This document shows, in pieces, positions 8,201-17,460 of a stretch of 60,602 bases of DNA (position 1 is the first letter of the stretch; the number at the start of each line of letters is the position of its first letter). The position numbers and the translations under genes were made by a program. The stretch lies in contig JAJUGN010000007.1 in NCBI GenBank assembly GCA_029265975.1, positions 1-60,602 on the forward strand. Direction: 5' to 3'. Below the pieces are notes generated by a model that made no database searches, was not told the DNA's origin, and saw only the letters and a program-made list of their open reading frames with translations. The stretch is from Clostridiales bacterium (lineage in GTDB: Bacteria; Bacillota; Clostridia; Oscillospirales; Oscillospiraceae).

Positions 8201-8228
8201 ATTATAGCTTTTTGAAGGCAAAAAAGCT
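8201..8228 (-). promoter_or_regulatory. Probable -10 box with overlapping inverted repeat
   Basis: Minus-strand TATAAT (8206-8201) touches the inverted repeat AGCTTTTT (8206-8213) / AAAAAGCT (8221-8228). The -35 match is poor, so this may be a regulated promoter of the gene starting at 8147. Confidence 0.4.
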
Positions 8229-8294
8229 ACCCCTATAACACGAAGCAGCTTTTATATCATGCGGGTTTGCAAAATCAGGGAGCGTTATGCAAAA

Positions 8295-8340
8295 GGACGG
8301 TTCATTTTCTGCATACGCTTTTGCAGAAAATGAACCGTCC
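8295..8340. repeat. Perfect 19-bp hairpin containing GACGGTTC
   Basis: Arms 8295-8313 and 8322-8340 are exact inverted copies, beginning GGACGGTTCATTTTC, with an 8-nt loop. There is no good T run on either side. It resembles the 'GGGACGGTTC' REP-like hairpins I recall from other Bacillota genomes, but only one copy is in this window. The rest of 8148-8495 shows no gene. Confidence 0.7.
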
Positions 8341-8495
8341 CTGCTTTATGTCTGTATATTGGGCTCCCCTGTTTTATGTTTATGCCTTGCTAAAAGGCTG
8401 TTTGGTCACTCCGTGGTATTCCTTATGTACTTGTTTCTAGGGATTTAATGAGGATATGCTGAAAATTAGGTGCGGCTGATTCGGTAAGCGCCCGT

Positions 8496-10094
8496 CTATT
8501 CCGAGACTTTCTTGAGATTGAGCATTTCCACCATTTGTCTGAGCATTTCCGCCTGACTTGCCAGTTCTTCGCTTGCCGCCGCCGTTTCCTCGGCGGTCGC
8601 GGAGTTGTTCTGAACGACAAGTGAGAGCTGGTCAAGAGCCGAGTTGATCTCGGAAATTGCATGCGCCTGCTCGTTTGACGAAATTGTGATTTCGCCTACC
8701 AGTTGAGTCGCTTCCTCCACGCTTTCCAGAATATTCTTAAGCGACACCGCCGTATCGTCCGCAATGCGTGTTCCGACCTGTACGTTTCTGATTGAGCCTT
8801 CAATCAGCTCAGTCGTTTCTTTCGCGGCGGTTGCGCTTCTTGTGGCCAAATTGCGCACCTCCTCGGCAACTACCGCAAAGCTCTTGCCGTGAACTCCCGC
8901 CCGGGCCGCCTCCACGGCCGCATTCAGCGCCAGTCTATTGGTCTGGAACGCTATATCGTCTATAACCTTCATAATTCTGGAGATATTAGACGATGACTCG
9001 TTGATATCGTTCATTGCTTTCAGCATGCTGGACATCTGCTCGTTGCCCTGCGAAGCCGCATTCATCGCTTCGACAGAGAGCTTGTTCGCCCTTTCCGAGC
9101 TTGCGGCGTTCTGTTTGGTTTGGGCTGCGATTTGCGTCATCGTCGAAGATATCTCTTCGAGAGAGCTTGCCTGCTCGGTAGCGCCCTGTGATATGTTCTG
9201 GCTTCCGTCTGAAATCTGACGAACGCCTTTGGCAACCTCATCCGCAGTAACGTCCAGATCGATTCTCGCCTTGTCTATCCGTTCAAAGGCTTGGCGGACC
9301 TCGTTGTTTACAGTTGAAACAAGTACGCCGACTTCGTCTTTTGTAAGCATCTTTTCATTAATCTGAACACCCGAATCTCCCGATGCTATCCTTTTGCAGA
9401 AATCGGTAACATAGCGTATGCTTCCTCTGATCATGCGTATCAGGTAAAAGGCTATTAATCCGAGTACTACCAGCACTACGGTTAAAGCCGTAACGGACAG
9501 CTTTATGCTGTTGTCCACATCCTTTAGGATCTCGCCGGAACGCTTTTGAGCATACTTTTCCAATATCTCGGTCATCTGGTTTATTTCTTCACGGGCGGAG
9601 TCGAACAAAGCCTGCTTTTTAACGATATCGCCGCTGTTTGTGGCCGGAGAGTATGCGGCTTTCCACTGGTTAAAATTATTATTAAAGGACTGGCCCAGTT
9701 GTTCAAGCGTTTTCCCGGAACCATCTACGCGATAAGTTGAGTACAGCTCCCGGTTGCCGGATATATTCTTTAACGCGGAGTTTATCCGGTCGGAAACCTG
9801 TTTTACGTTTGCTTCATAATCCTTAACAAATGCCTCTTTTTCATCCTGCTTCAAGGTGCCGAAGCGAAGGTACATCTCTTTTTCGGCAATTGCGGCCTGA
9901 TAGAAATCTCTGTCGGCATTTAAGATTAATGCGGTGCTGACAAATGCCTCGTCGTAAAGGGCCTTTTTTGATTGATTGTTGATATCGTAAGACCTGAACG
10001 CAAAAAACACCAACAGCCCTGCAACAGCAATGACAAAGGGCATAATGAGCAGGATCAGCTTGCCTGCAATATTCATGTTCTTATACCATCTCAT
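8496..10094 (-). CDS. Methyl-accepting chemotaxis protein
   Basis: The 532-residue receptor has a membrane helix near residues 8-29. An extracytoplasmic four-helix-bundle-type sensor domain follows (about 30-185), then a second membrane helix (about 190-212), a HAMP segment and a long signalling coiled coil. The hairpin tip contains the conserved [20 protein letters not shown]-type sequence near residue 340. It senses an unknown ligand and controls CheA. The ATG at 10094 follows GGGAGAG; the longer TTG frame lacks a site. A SigD-type promoter lies upstream, which fits a motile cell. Confidence 0.93.
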   Translation of the reverse strand: MRWYKNMNIAGKLILLIMPFVIAVAGLLVFFAFRSYDINNQSKKALYDEAFVSTALILNADRDFYQAAIAEKEMYLRFGTLKQDEKEAFVKDYEANVKQVSDRINSALKNISGNRELYSTYRVDGSGKTLEQLGQSFNNNFNQWKAAYSPATNSGDIVKKQALFDSAREEINQMTEILEKYAQKRSGEILKDVDNSIKLSVTALTVVLVVLGLIAFYLIRMIRGSIRYVTDFCKRIASGDSGVQINEKMLTKDEVGVLVSTVNNEVRQAFERIDKARIDLDVTADEVAKGVRQISDGSQNISQGATEQASSLEEISSTMTQIAAQTKQNAASSERANKLSVEAMNAASQGNEQMSSMLKAMNDINESSSNISRIMKVIDDIAFQTNRLALNAAVEAARAGVHGKSFAVVAEEVRNLATRSATAAKETTELIEGSIRNVQVGTRIADDTAVSLKNILESVEEATQLVGEITISSNEQAHAISEINSALDQLSLVVQNNSATAEETAAASEELASQAEMLRQMVEMLNLKKVSE

Positions 10095-10199
10095 TTTTTT
10101 CTCTCCCAAAAACAATTATTTCTTATACTCTTGCAAAATATAGTTCGTGCCTGCAATACCTTCTTGCTTATTTCTGCAAAATACGAGCATACATTCTAT

Positions 10200-10226
10200 A
10201 TTTCGGCACAATATTGCGTATATTTA
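10200..10226 (-). promoter_or_regulatory. SigD/FliA-type flagellar promoter
   Basis: Minus-strand TAAA (10226-10223), a 15-nt spacer and GCCGAAAT (10207-10200) differ from the TAAA-N15-GCCGATAT consensus at one position. It lies about 100 nt before the chemotaxis receptor start, the expected kind of target. Confidence 0.7.
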
Positions 10227-10319
10227 CGCTGTAATATTCAGTTTTGATCAACAAACCTGGACTTGCGCAATTCGGCCCTGCTACATGTTTAATCTAGGCA
10301 TTGTTTTTTGACTCCCGGC

Positions 10320-10367
10320 AAAAAACGCCGCTCCATACGCCGCATCAAGACGGCGTATGGAGCGGCG
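10320..10367 (-). terminator. Strong terminator after the binding-protein gene
   Basis: CGCCGCTCCATACGCCG (10326-10342) and its exact inverse (10351-10367) form a 17-bp stem. The adjacent A run gives a minus-strand TTTTTT tail. Confidence 0.85.
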
Positions 10368-10400
10368 TGGCAATATTGCGGCTCCCTTGTGCCAGATGAA

Positions 10401-10431
10401 CTATGGAGCGCCCCGGAAAGGCGCTCCATAG
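10401..10431 (-). terminator. First of two tandem hairpins after the binding-protein gene
   Basis: CTATGGAGCGCC (10401-10412) and GGCGCTCCATAG (10420-10431) pair perfectly. There is no U tract, so it may protect the 3' end, with the stronger hairpin at 10326-10367 doing the stopping. The two hairpins share the CTCCATA / TATGGAG core. Confidence 0.6.
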
Positions 10432-10446
10432 CATGAAGGCAGATTC

Positions 10447-11994
10447 TTACTTAAAGGAAAGGAGACGTACGGGAACTACATGTATCGACCATACGCTATA
10501 GCCCTGAAGATCGTTTGTATAGCCGTAGAACAGCGGGGTTTCCATGTACGAGAAGTGCGGCAGATCGTTGACGAGCATATCATAGACCTGCTTCGTATAG
10601 GGAGCCATCTTGGCGAGATCCGTCTGCTTGAGAGCGGTCTTGATCGCGGTCACAAACGCATCGGGCTTGTATCCGCTGACACCAAGGTTAAGGATATAGG
10701 CGTTGAAAAGGTCGGGCATGATGAAGTTCGGGCTGCCTGTCGACCACATGGCGATGTCCCAGCCGCCCTTTGCGTCCATGGCGTTCTTTGAGAACACGGA
10801 CGGGTCGTAAGTTACTATCTTTGCGTTGAGACCCAACTTCTGGATTCCTGCCTGGATGATCTGCGCGGCTATCATCTGCTCTTTTCCGCCGTTGGAAATG
10901 ATCGTCAGGGTCGTGCCTGCGGGCACCTTTGACTTTGCAAAGTATTCCTTCGCCTTGTCGATGTTGTAGCTGTAATAGTCTTTGCTGGCCCATGCCTTGT
11001 CATAATCCTTGAAGAAGCTCGGCACATTGGCGGTTGCAAGCTTGCCGAGGCCCGAGTAAGCGGCCTTCTGGATTCCCGCCTTGTCCACCGAGTAAGCGAT
11101 GGCTTTCCTGAGATCGGCATTCTTCAGAACTGAGTATTCCGTCGTATTCATAAAGAAGGAGTCGTTTGAGTTTTTCGACTGAACGGCGGCGGTGAGTTTC
11201 GGGTCCTTCTTAATCGTTTCTATGTCGCTCGGCTGAACGTTCAGCGCGAGGTCCACGTTACCGGCAAGAAGAGCGTTCGTTCTCTGAGAAGCGTCGGGAA
11301 TTACTTTATAAACGATTGTCTGGATCTTTGGTTTTTCTCCCCAGTAGTTCGGGTTTGCGACCAGTGTAAGCGACGAGCCCGTTACCCACTCTTTGAGCGT
11401 ATACGGACCTGTTCCGATGGGCTTTGTCTTCATCTGGTCAGGGCTTGCCTTATAAGCCTTTTCGCTCGTTATAAATACCGACTGGAGCTGTCCGAATACG
11501 ACCGCATTCGGCTCTGTGTAGGCGATCTGGATTGTATTGTCGTCTATAACTTTAGTCTTTGACCAGTCCATAAGCTGCACTATAAGTCCGTTTGTCTTGT
11601 CATCTTTGCAGAGCTGCAGGGTAAAGAGAACGTCGGAGGCCTTGAAATCGGAACCGTCTGAGAATTTGACGCCTTTGCGGAGCTTGAACACCCAGGTCAC
11701 ATCGTCCTTCTTCTCCCAGCTTTCGGCGAGTTGAGGCACCTCTTTCATGTTGTTGTCAAAGATGTACAGCCTGTCGTATATCTGAGTTGCGACCTGCGCG
11801 AACGAGTCGTTTCCTGCCGCGCCCATCGGGTTGAAGCTTCCGGGATCGGCGGGCAGAGCTATGTTGACCGTGGTTTTGGCCGGCTTGGCCGTCGCGCTGG
11901 GAGCGGCCGATCCCGAGGGGGCCGGGGAAGAACATGCCGCGAATCCGAATATTATTGCAAACGCTAAAAACAAAACTCCTATTCTTTTTACCAT
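10447..11994 (-). CDS. ABC transporter substrate-binding lipoprotein, peptide/nickel type
   Basis: This 515-residue family 5 solute-binding protein starts with a lipoprotein signal peptide and lipobox GFAAC near residue 20. A low-complexity Ser/Pro/Ala linker follows, then the SBP_bac_5 fold, with landmarks such as VAESWEKKDD-like and FKLRKGVKFSDGSDF. It would bind peptides or another small solute outside the membrane. No permease or ATPase genes are adjacent, so it is an orphan component. The ATG follows GGAGG. A consensus promoter is about 210 nt upstream. Confidence 0.9.
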   Translation of the reverse strand: MVKRIGVLFLAFAIIFGFAACSSPAPSGSAAPSATAKPAKTTVNIALPADPGSFNPMGAAGNDSFAQVATQIYDRLYIFDNNMKEVPQLAESWEKKDDVTWVFKLRKGVKFSDGSDFKASDVLFTLQLCKDDKTNGLIVQLMDWSKTKVIDDNTIQIAYTEPNAVVFGQLQSVFITSEKAYKASPDQMKTKPIGTGPYTLKEWVTGSSLTLVANPNYWGEKPKIQTIVYKVIPDASQRTNALLAGNVDLALNVQPSDIETIKKDPKLTAAVQSKNSNDSFFMNTTEYSVLKNADLRKAIAYSVDKAGIQKAAYSGLGKLATANVPSFFKDYDKAWASKDYYSYNIDKAKEYFAKSKVPAGTTLTIISNGGKEQMIAAQIIQAGIQKLGLNAKIVTYDPSVFSKNAMDAKGGWDIAMWSTGSPNFIMPDLFNAYILNLGVSGYKPDAFVTAIKTALKQTDLAKMAPYTKQVYDMLVNDLPHFSYMETPLFYGYTNDLQGYSVWSIHVVPVRLLSFK

Positions 11995-12193
11995 TCTTTT
12001 TTTCCTCCTTCATAGTGCTGTTTTATTTCCTTGCTTTGCAGCAGAAAATATTAGTCCGATTGCCGGTTTCCGTAAAGCCGGGGATACAAAGCATGGGCGT
12101 TTGTGAAGGTATGGGCATAACATCCGGGAAATGTTTCGATAACAGCTATAACGATTTTGTAATTATAAAAATTCTCTCTTACTTGCGTGCATT

Positions 12194-12260
12194 GGGAAAC
12201 GCTGCTTTTGTTATTATAGGATGTCTGACGTTAAGCTGTCAACACAAAAGAGCGTTTCCC
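12194..12260 (-). promoter_or_regulatory. Consensus promoter inside a long inverted repeat
   Basis: On the minus strand TTGACA (12242-12237), an 18-nt spacer and TATAAT (12218-12213) are exact consensus boxes. They are framed by GGGAAACGCTgCTTTTG (12194-12210) and its inverse CAAAAGAGCGTTTCCC (12245-12260). The two arms could be paired operator sites; GAAACGCT is loosely like a CcpA cre half. The leader to the start at 11994 is about 210 nt and shows no recognised riboswitch. Confidence 0.65.
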
Positions 12261-12300
12261 CCGCTCGATTTGCAGTATTTTTTATCAAAAATGAATAGAT

Positions 12301-13527
12301 TTATGCACTATGCCCTTTAACGCTGCTGTTCAGTTTGTAATAAAGACCCGCCGCAACGATTTCGCTGCCAAAAACGAAAGCAATTATGGCGCCGGTCATT
12401 TTCAAATCGTAAAGAAAGCCCATCAAGGCCGCGCCGCCCATGAGCGCGAGCCCGTAGCCCGTATTGAAAACGCCGTATCCCGTGCCGCGTTTGTCAAATG
12501 GCGTAACGTCTGCAATAGCTGAGCGCATAATCGTTTCGTGCGCCCCCATTATGACGCCGAAGATGATCATTCCAATGACGGCGAGAGGCGCCGAATTGCT
12601 TAACGCCATGACGGGCAGAAGCGCCGAAACGACCGGGAGAAACATGAGGACGAGAAGGCCACCGGTCTTCTTTCCGGATTTGGCCTTAAGCCTGTCGTAG
12701 GCTTTGCCTATGATGAGCGCGGTTACCGCATCCGCAACCATGGCGACAGCATAAACAAGGGTTATATTTCCGTCTGACATCAGCCCTGTGGCCTTCAGGT
12801 GGTAACCTATCGTGCTGAAGTTCACAAAGCCCAGCGTGCAGAAGAATGTAAATGCGGTATAGATCCAGAATATGGGCTGTAATTTCTCCGTTCGGTGCTC
12901 TTTTTTTATTTCCGGCACTAGACCGTTCTTTTTTACTCTGGAGAAAACGAGCGCAAGGAATATCATCAGAATCACATACGGCACGAACAGCGCTTTATAG
13001 CCGGTCTTATACTGTAATGCTCCGCTTTTACCGGTAAAAAAGAATATGGCGGTAAATATCAGCGGGCCTGCGAATGCTCCGATCTGATCCAAAGCCTCCT
13101 GAAGCCCGAAGGCAAATCCTATGCCGACCTCTCTGTCGGCCACTTCCGAAAGGATCGTGTCTTTCGCCGGGCTTCTCAGCGCCTTCCCTATTCTCTCCAT
13201 GAGAATAAGCACAATCAGAACATTCCATCTCTCTGTAAATCCGATCAGCGGCACGACAATCAGCATCCCGTATCCGATGAACATGAAAGCCCAGTGTTTT
13301 CCGCTCTTATCAGACAGAAGCCCGGATATCAGCCTTATAAAATAGCCCAGAAATTCGCCGACGCCAAACACAAGGCCCACCTTGGCCGCGCCGATTCCGA
13401 GCAGGCTCAGATACTGGCTGTTTGCGCTGCGGGCTGTTTCGTAAACCACGTCCCCCAGCATACTGATAATACCGAACATTATTATCGCGGTTACCGTCGC
13501 GGAAATGCGCCTTTTTTCATCTTTCAT
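12301..13527 (-). CDS. MFS transporter
   Basis: The 408-residue protein has about 12 hydrophobic helices. Its long cytoplasmic loop (about 195-220, rich in Lys and Glu) lies between helices 6 and 7, as in drug/metabolite MFS exporters. LSDKSGKHW near residue 75 corresponds to the MFS loop 2-3 motif. The ATG at 13527 follows GAAAGGATAAG and lies 1 nt past the stop of the ChrB-like gene, so the two should be translationally coupled. That pairing suggests export of a metal oxyanion or other toxin, which is inference. Confidence 0.85.
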   Translation of the reverse strand: MKDEKRRISATVTAIIMFGIISMLGDVVYETARSANSQYLSLLGIGAAKVGLVFGVGEFLGYFIRLISGLLSDKSGKHWAFMFIGYGMLIVVPLIGFTERWNVLIVLILMERIGKALRSPAKDTILSEVADREVGIGFAFGLQEALDQIGAFAGPLIFTAIFFFTGKSGALQYKTGYKALFVPYVILMIFLALVFSRVKKNGLVPEIKKEHRTEKLQPIFWIYTAFTFFCTLGFVNFSTIGYHLKATGLMSDGNITLVYAVAMVADAVTALIIGKAYDRLKAKSGKKTGGLLVLMFLPVVSALLPVMALSNSAPLAVIGMIIFGVIMGAHETIMRSAIADVTPFDKRGTGYGVFNTGYGLALMGGAALMGFLYDLKMTGAIIAFVFGSEIVAAGLYYKLNSSVKGHSA

Positions 13528-13528
13528 G

Positions 13529-14086
13529 CTACTTATCCTTTCCGAAATCCTCATTATCGCTTGCACGATAGACGTTGTCGGCAAAGCCTCCGAGCAATTG
13601 CTTGCATTTTAAAAGCGCTTCCTCCGATTGCTTTTTTGAAGGAGCTCCGAAGAAATCCCTTTTGCTTATTTTTTTCAGCCAGTCGGCAAGTTTGTCGTAT
13701 TCTTCTTCGTTTTCTTCAAGCTCGGCAAATGTAAAGTTTTCCTTTTTTGTTTCTTTTTCTATTTCAAGGAAATAATCCTCGCATTTGTCGATAAATTCGC
13801 TGTACTCGTTTTCCCTGACCCTGTTAAATGCCGCGACAATATCGCTGGAGCCTTCTTTTTCTATAAAATCGGCGTTCGCGATATACGCGCTCCCATTGTT
13901 TTCCGTTATTTCCTCAGATATCTCCTTGAACACTTCAAGGTGGCTGGCATGACCGGGAAGCACCCACATGGATTGGCCGATATTCACAGCTCCGCTTTTT
14001 TTCAGCTTTCTCCAGACGCTTACGCGGACCCGCGACTGTTCTTTCGGCAACGTGAAGTTCAGTATAAGCCACTCTTTCTTATCCAG
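13529..14086 (-). CDS. ChrB N-terminal-like protein (chromate-resistance regulator type)
   Basis: The first 90 residues, starting DKKEWLILNFTLP and containing RVSVWRKLKKSGAV and a W-V-L-P motif, match the N-terminal domain of ChrB proteins. The C-terminal half is acidic and helical and lacks the ChrB C-terminal domain. I place the start at a CTG (14086-14084), which has GGAGG 8 nt upstream. The in-frame ATG at 14134 has no site and overlaps the expected transcription start. It leads a two-gene operon with the MFS gene. A 44-bp palindrome covers its promoter, fitting autoregulation. Confidence 0.7.
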   Translation of the reverse strand: MDKKEWLILNFTLPKEQSRVRVSVWRKLKKSGAVNIGQSMWVLPGHASHLEVFKEISEEITENNGSAYIANADFIEKEGSSDIVAAFNRVRENEYSEFIDKCEDYFLEIEKETKKENFTFAELEENEEEYDKLADWLKKISKRDFFGAPSKKQSEEALLKCKQLLGGFADNVYRASDNEDFGKDK

Positions 14087-14100
14087 ACCGCTCGCCTCCG

Positions 14101-14144
14101 TTAATATGTAATGAGTATTACTTGTAATACTCATTACATATTAA
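14101..14144. promoter_or_regulatory. 44-bp near-perfect palindrome (operator)
   Basis: Two 21-bp arms (14101-14121 and 14124-14144) are exact inverted copies around a central TT. Each arm contains TAATGAGTATTAC. It overlaps the minus-strand -10 box and transcription start of the ChrB-like operon. Confidence 0.85.
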
Positions 14145-14166
14145 TTCGATGAAACTTTATTGTCAA
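14138..14166 (-). promoter_or_regulatory. Sigma-A-type promoter of the chrB-like operon
   Basis: Minus-strand TTGACA (14166-14161), 17-nt spacer, TAATAT (14143-14138). The -10 box lies inside the outer part of the 44-bp palindrome. The expected transcript start near 14131 makes the ATG at 14134 unusable unless the start differs. Confidence 0.8.
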
Positions 14167-14262
14167 TAGCTCAGGGAAAATTTCCGGCCATTTTTTCATA
14201 TGTGCACCCTCATAGGAAAAAGCGCCTGATAATCCGAGGTAAACTTTTTTACTGCTTTCCTA

Positions 14263-14319
14263 TTGCATTATGCAAGGAAGTGTGATAATATATGAGCGCA
14301 CCCCTCCCTACCTGGGGTG
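14263..14319 (+). promoter_or_regulatory. csoR-copA-copZ promoter and CsoR-type operator
   Basis: TTGCAT (14263-14268), 17-nt spacer and TAATAT (14286-14291) form the promoter. CACCCC (14299-14304) and GGGGTG (14314-14319) form a GC-rich inverted repeat at the expected transcription start, the composition and position typical of CsoR operators. Confidence 0.75.
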
Positions 14320-14352
14320 GGATTATATTTTCGGTTCGAACGGAGAAAATTT

Positions 14353-14625
14353 ATGACAAGCCATAAAAACGACGCGGATGTTGTGCTTAGCCTCAAGACG
14401 GCGCGCGGCCAGATAGACGGCATTCTTAAGATGATCGATGAGGAGCGCTACTGCATAGACATATCGAAGCAGATACTGGCCGTACAGTCGCTGCTGAAGA
14501 AGGCAAACCTCAAAATACTCAGAAACCATATGAACTCCTGCGTTCTGAGCGCCGTCAAAGAGGGCGGAGGAGAGGAGAAAATAGACGAAATCATTCTCAT
14601 GCTCGAAAAATATATAGGAAGGTAG
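14353..14625 (+). CDS. csoR: CsoR-family copper-sensing repressor
   Basis: This 90-residue all-helical protein of the metal-sensitive repressor family carries the Cys...His-x3-Cys set used for Cu(I): YC near residue 37 and HMNSC near residues 62-66. Apo-CsoR represses and Cu(I) releases it. The ATG at 14353 has GGAGAAAATTT upstream. It is the first gene of csoR-copA-copZ and is followed by copA after 7 nt. An operator-like inverted repeat overlaps its promoter. Confidence 0.9.
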   Translation: MTSHKNDADVVLSLKTARGQIDGILKMIDEERYCIDISKQILAVQSLLKKANLKILRNHMNSCVLSAVKEGGGEEKIDEIILMLEKYIGR

Positions 14626-14632
14626 TATCTGA

Positions 14633-17095
14633 ATGGAAGAGAAAAGCTATTCAGTCACGGGCATGACCTGCGCCGCCTGCGCCGCTCATGTGAAAAAAGC
14701 CGTCTGCAGGCTTGATGGCGTGGAGAGCTGCGAAGTGAACCTGGCCACCGAAAGGCTGGACGTAAAATTCGACTCCGGCAAAATAGACTTTGAAAGGCTC
14801 AGAAAGACGGTCGAGGACGCGGGCTACGGACTGGCTGACGAAAAAAAGTATAAGACGGCGGAGCTTGTGATAGACGGCATGACCTGCGCCGCCTGCTCAG
14901 CGGCTGTCGAAAGGACGGCGCGCAAGCTTCCCGGCGTGAAGTCGGCAGAGGTGAACCTGACGACGAGCCGCGGCTCCTTCGTATACGACCCCTCCCTTAC
15001 AAAGCTTTCCGAAATAAAGACGGCCATAGAAAAAGCGGGCTACGTCCCACGTGAAGCCGAGGGAGGAAAAGCGCGCGATCTAGAGCGCGAGCGCCGCGAA
15101 AGGGAGCTCGGGAGCATGAAAAAGCGGCTCGTTGTCGCCTCCGTTTTCGCGGCCCCGGAGCTTTACATCGCGATGTCGCATATGTTCCCCGCGCTCGCGC
15201 TTCCGCTCCCGGCTTTCATGGACCCGCACCGCTTCCCCTTTGTTTTCGCTGTTGTGCAGCTAATACTCACGCTCCCCGTAGTTATCTGCGGCGGAAGATT
15301 TTATACAAGGGGAGTCAAAACTCTCCTGAAAGGCGCCCCCAACATGGACTCACTTGTGGCTATCGGCACGGGAAGCGCCTTCATCTACAGCCTTTACGCG
15401 ACCGCGATGACTTTTCCGGACAAGCATGCCTATGTGATGTCGCTTTACTATGAATCAGCTGCGGTCGTCGTGACTCTTGTTATGCTTGGCAAATACCTTG
15501 AGGCGGTGAGCCGCGGAAAGACCTCCGAGTCTATCAAAAAGCTCATGCAGCTTCGCCCCGCTTCCGCCACAATAGAAAAGGACGGCTCGGAGCTTGAGAT
15601 ACCTGTCGACGAAGTTTCAGTCGGCGACCTTGTGGTCGTTCGCCCCGGCTCCGTTTTTCCAGTCGACGGCGTCGTGGCGGAAGGCGTGTCGACGGCGGAC
15701 GAGTCCATGCTGACCGGCGAGAGCCTCCCGGTTGAAAAGCAGTCCGGAGACCTCGTGACCGGGGGCAGCATAAACGGAGAGGGTCTTGTCAAATTTAGGG
15801 CCACCCGTGTCGGAGATGATACGGCGCTGTCAAAAATAATAAAACTCGTTGAGGACGCGCAGAGCAAAAAAGCTCCTATAGCGAAGCTTGCCGACGTCGT
15901 TTCCGGCTATTTCGTTCCGACGGTGCTCGCAGTTGCCGTGCTCTCCGCAGCCGGCTGGGCGCTCTCAGGAAAAGGCGCCGACTTCGTGCTGACAACCTTT
16001 GTGTCTGTTCTCGTTATCGCATGCCCCTGCGCGCTCGGACTTGCCACGCCGACCGCGATAATGGTAGGGACGGGCAAGGGCGCGGAGCTTGGCATACTTA
16101 TAAAGGGCGGCGAGGCGCTGGAGACGGCGCACAGGGTTAGCGCCGTCGTGCTCGACAAGACCGGCACCATCACTCTGGGCAAACCTCAGCTTACCGAAAT
16201 AGTAAGCTACGGGGACATCTCCGAAGAGGACGCGCTCATGCTCTGCGCTTCCGCCGAGAGGGGCTCGGAGCACCCGATAGCCAGGGCCATAACGGAGGGC
16301 GCCGAGGCAAGGGGCATTTCCCTTGCTTCCCCCGAGAGCTTCAGAGCCGTTCCGGGACTCGGAATCGACGCTTTAGTCTCGGGCAGAAGGGTACTGGCGG
16401 GAAACCTGAAACTCATGCAGGAAAACGGCGTGGACACTGGTATTTCAGCGGAGGACGCCGCAAGGCTGTCGTCTTCCGGCAGAACTCTCATGTATCTCGC
16501 TCTGGACGGCAGGCTTTCCGCGCTCATGGCCGCCGCAGACACCGTCAGGCCGACAAGCCGCGATGCGGTAGCCAGGCTCAAAAAGCTGGGAGTCGAAATC
16601 TATATGATAACAGGCGACAACAAAAGAACCGCCGAAGCGATAGCCTCCGATGTCGGCATAGAAAACGTGCTTTCCGAAGTTCTTCCCGGCGAAAAGGCGG
16701 CGGAAGTGCGGAGGCTTCAGGAAAGGGGGCTGAAGGTCGCCATGGTCGGCGACGGCATAAACGACGCTCCGGCGCTTGCGGCAGCGGATGTCGGAATCGC
16801 GATAGGCACCGGCACGGACGTCGCGGTCGAATCCGCGGACATCGTGCTGATGCGAGGCGATCTCGCCGACGTTGCGGCGGCGATATCTCTCAGCCGGGCG
16901 ACAATAAAGAATATAAAGCAGAACCTTTTCTGGGCCTTCATATACAACACGGTCGGCATCCCCTTTGCGGCCGGCATAGTGTATCTGCTTGGCGGCCCCA
17001 TGCTCAGCCCTGTTTTTGCGGGCGCGGCGATGGCTTTCTCCTCGGTTTCGGTGGTCGGCAACGCGCTGAGGCTGAGGCGCTTCAAAATAAATTAA
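14633..17095 (+). CDS. copA: Copper-exporting P1B-type ATPase
   Basis: The 820-residue pump has two N-terminal heavy-metal domains, each with GMTCAAC (near residues 9 and 83). The membrane CPC motif (ACPCALG near 463), TGES, the phosphorylation site DKTGT (near 508), SEHP, and TGDN and GDGINDAP follow. These mark a Cu(I) exporter of the CopA type in the cytoplasmic membrane. It sits between csoR and a CopZ chaperone, so copper-induced expression is expected. Confidence 0.96.
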   Translation: MEEKSYSVTGMTCAACAAHVKKAVCRLDGVESCEVNLATERLDVKFDSGKIDFERLRKTVEDAGYGLADEKKYKTAELVIDGMTCAACSAAVERTARKLPGVKSAEVNLTTSRGSFVYDPSLTKLSEIKTAIEKAGYVPREAEGGKARDLERERRERELGSMKKRLVVASVFAAPELYIAMSHMFPALALPLPAFMDPHRFPFVFAVVQLILTLPVVICGGRFYTRGVKTLLKGAPNMDSLVAIGTGSAFIYSLYATAMTFPDKHAYVMSLYYESAAVVVTLVMLGKYLEAVSRGKTSESIKKLMQLRPASATIEKDGSELEIPVDEVSVGDLVVVRPGSVFPVDGVVAEGVSTADESMLTGESLPVEKQSGDLVTGGSINGEGLVKFRATRVGDDTALSKIIKLVEDAQSKKAPIAKLADVVSGYFVPTVLAVAVLSAAGWALSGKGADFVLTTFVSVLVIACPCALGLATPTAIMVGTGKGAELGILIKGGEALETAHRVSAVVLDKTGTITLGKPQLTEIVSYGDISEEDALMLCASAERGSEHPIARAITEGAEARGISLASPESFRAVPGLGIDALVSGRRVLAGNLKLMQENGVDTGISAEDAARLSSSGRTLMYLALDGRLSALMAAADTVRPTSRDAVARLKKLGVEIYMITGDNKRTAEAIASDVGIENVLSEVLPGEKAAEVRRLQERGLKVAMVGDGINDAPALAAADVGIAIGTGTDVAVESADIVLMRGDLADVAAAISLSRATIKNIKQNLFWAFIYNTVGIPFAAGIVYLLGGPMLSPVFAGAAMAFSSVSVVGNALRLRRFKIN

Positions 17096-17112
17096 CAACC
17101 GGAGGATCAATC

Positions 17113-17322
17113 ATGAACAGGAAAATTTACATCGATGGAATGAGCTGCATGCACTGCGCAAACCGGGTAAAAAATGCGCTCACCGCGCTCCCGGGCGTTA
17201 CAGGAACCGAGGTGGATCTCAAGGGAGCTTTCGCGCTTATCGAAGCGGACCCCCTTCCCCCGGACGCCGATATAAAAAACGCCGTCGAAGACGCAGGGTA
17301 CAATGTCAGGGCGATGGAATAG
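17113..17322 (+). CDS. copZ: CopZ-like copper chaperone
   Basis: This 69-residue single heavy-metal-associated domain has GMSCMHC near residue 9, the Cu(I) site. Such proteins deliver Cu(I) to CopA and CsoR in the cytoplasm. GGAGG lies 7 nt before the ATG. It is the last gene of the copper operon, 17 nt after copA. Confidence 0.92.
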   Translation: MNRKIYIDGMSCMHCANRVKNALTALPGVTGTEVDLKGAFALIEADPLPPDADIKNAVEDAGYNVRAME

Positions 17323-17360
17323 CCGAAACCGGCCGGGCGCAGAGCCGTATAAAATTTGAA

Positions 17361-17408
17361 AAACGAGCTCAGACCCCTGAAACCGTGTCAAGGGGTCTGA
17401 GCTCGTTT
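17361..17408. terminator. Bidirectional terminator between copZ and the MATE gene
   Basis: AAACGAGCTCAGACCCCT (17361-17378) and its exact inverse (17391-17408) form an 18-bp stem. The minus-strand tail is TTTTTC; the plus-strand tail is shorter. It separates convergent genes. Confidence 0.85.
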
Positions 17409-17460
17409 GCCTAAGCCGCCGTTATTTATTAATTGCCGGCTTATTATTTGGAAGATCCGG

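Noticed and set aside
10447-11994. Complete peptide ABC transporter operon
   Set aside because: Neighbours are a chemotaxis receptor and an MFS exporter; no permease or ATPase genes flank the binding protein.
12194-12260. Invertible (phase-variable) promoter
   Set aside because: The segment between the arms is only about 34 bp, shorter than known invertible promoters, and no invertase gene is nearby.
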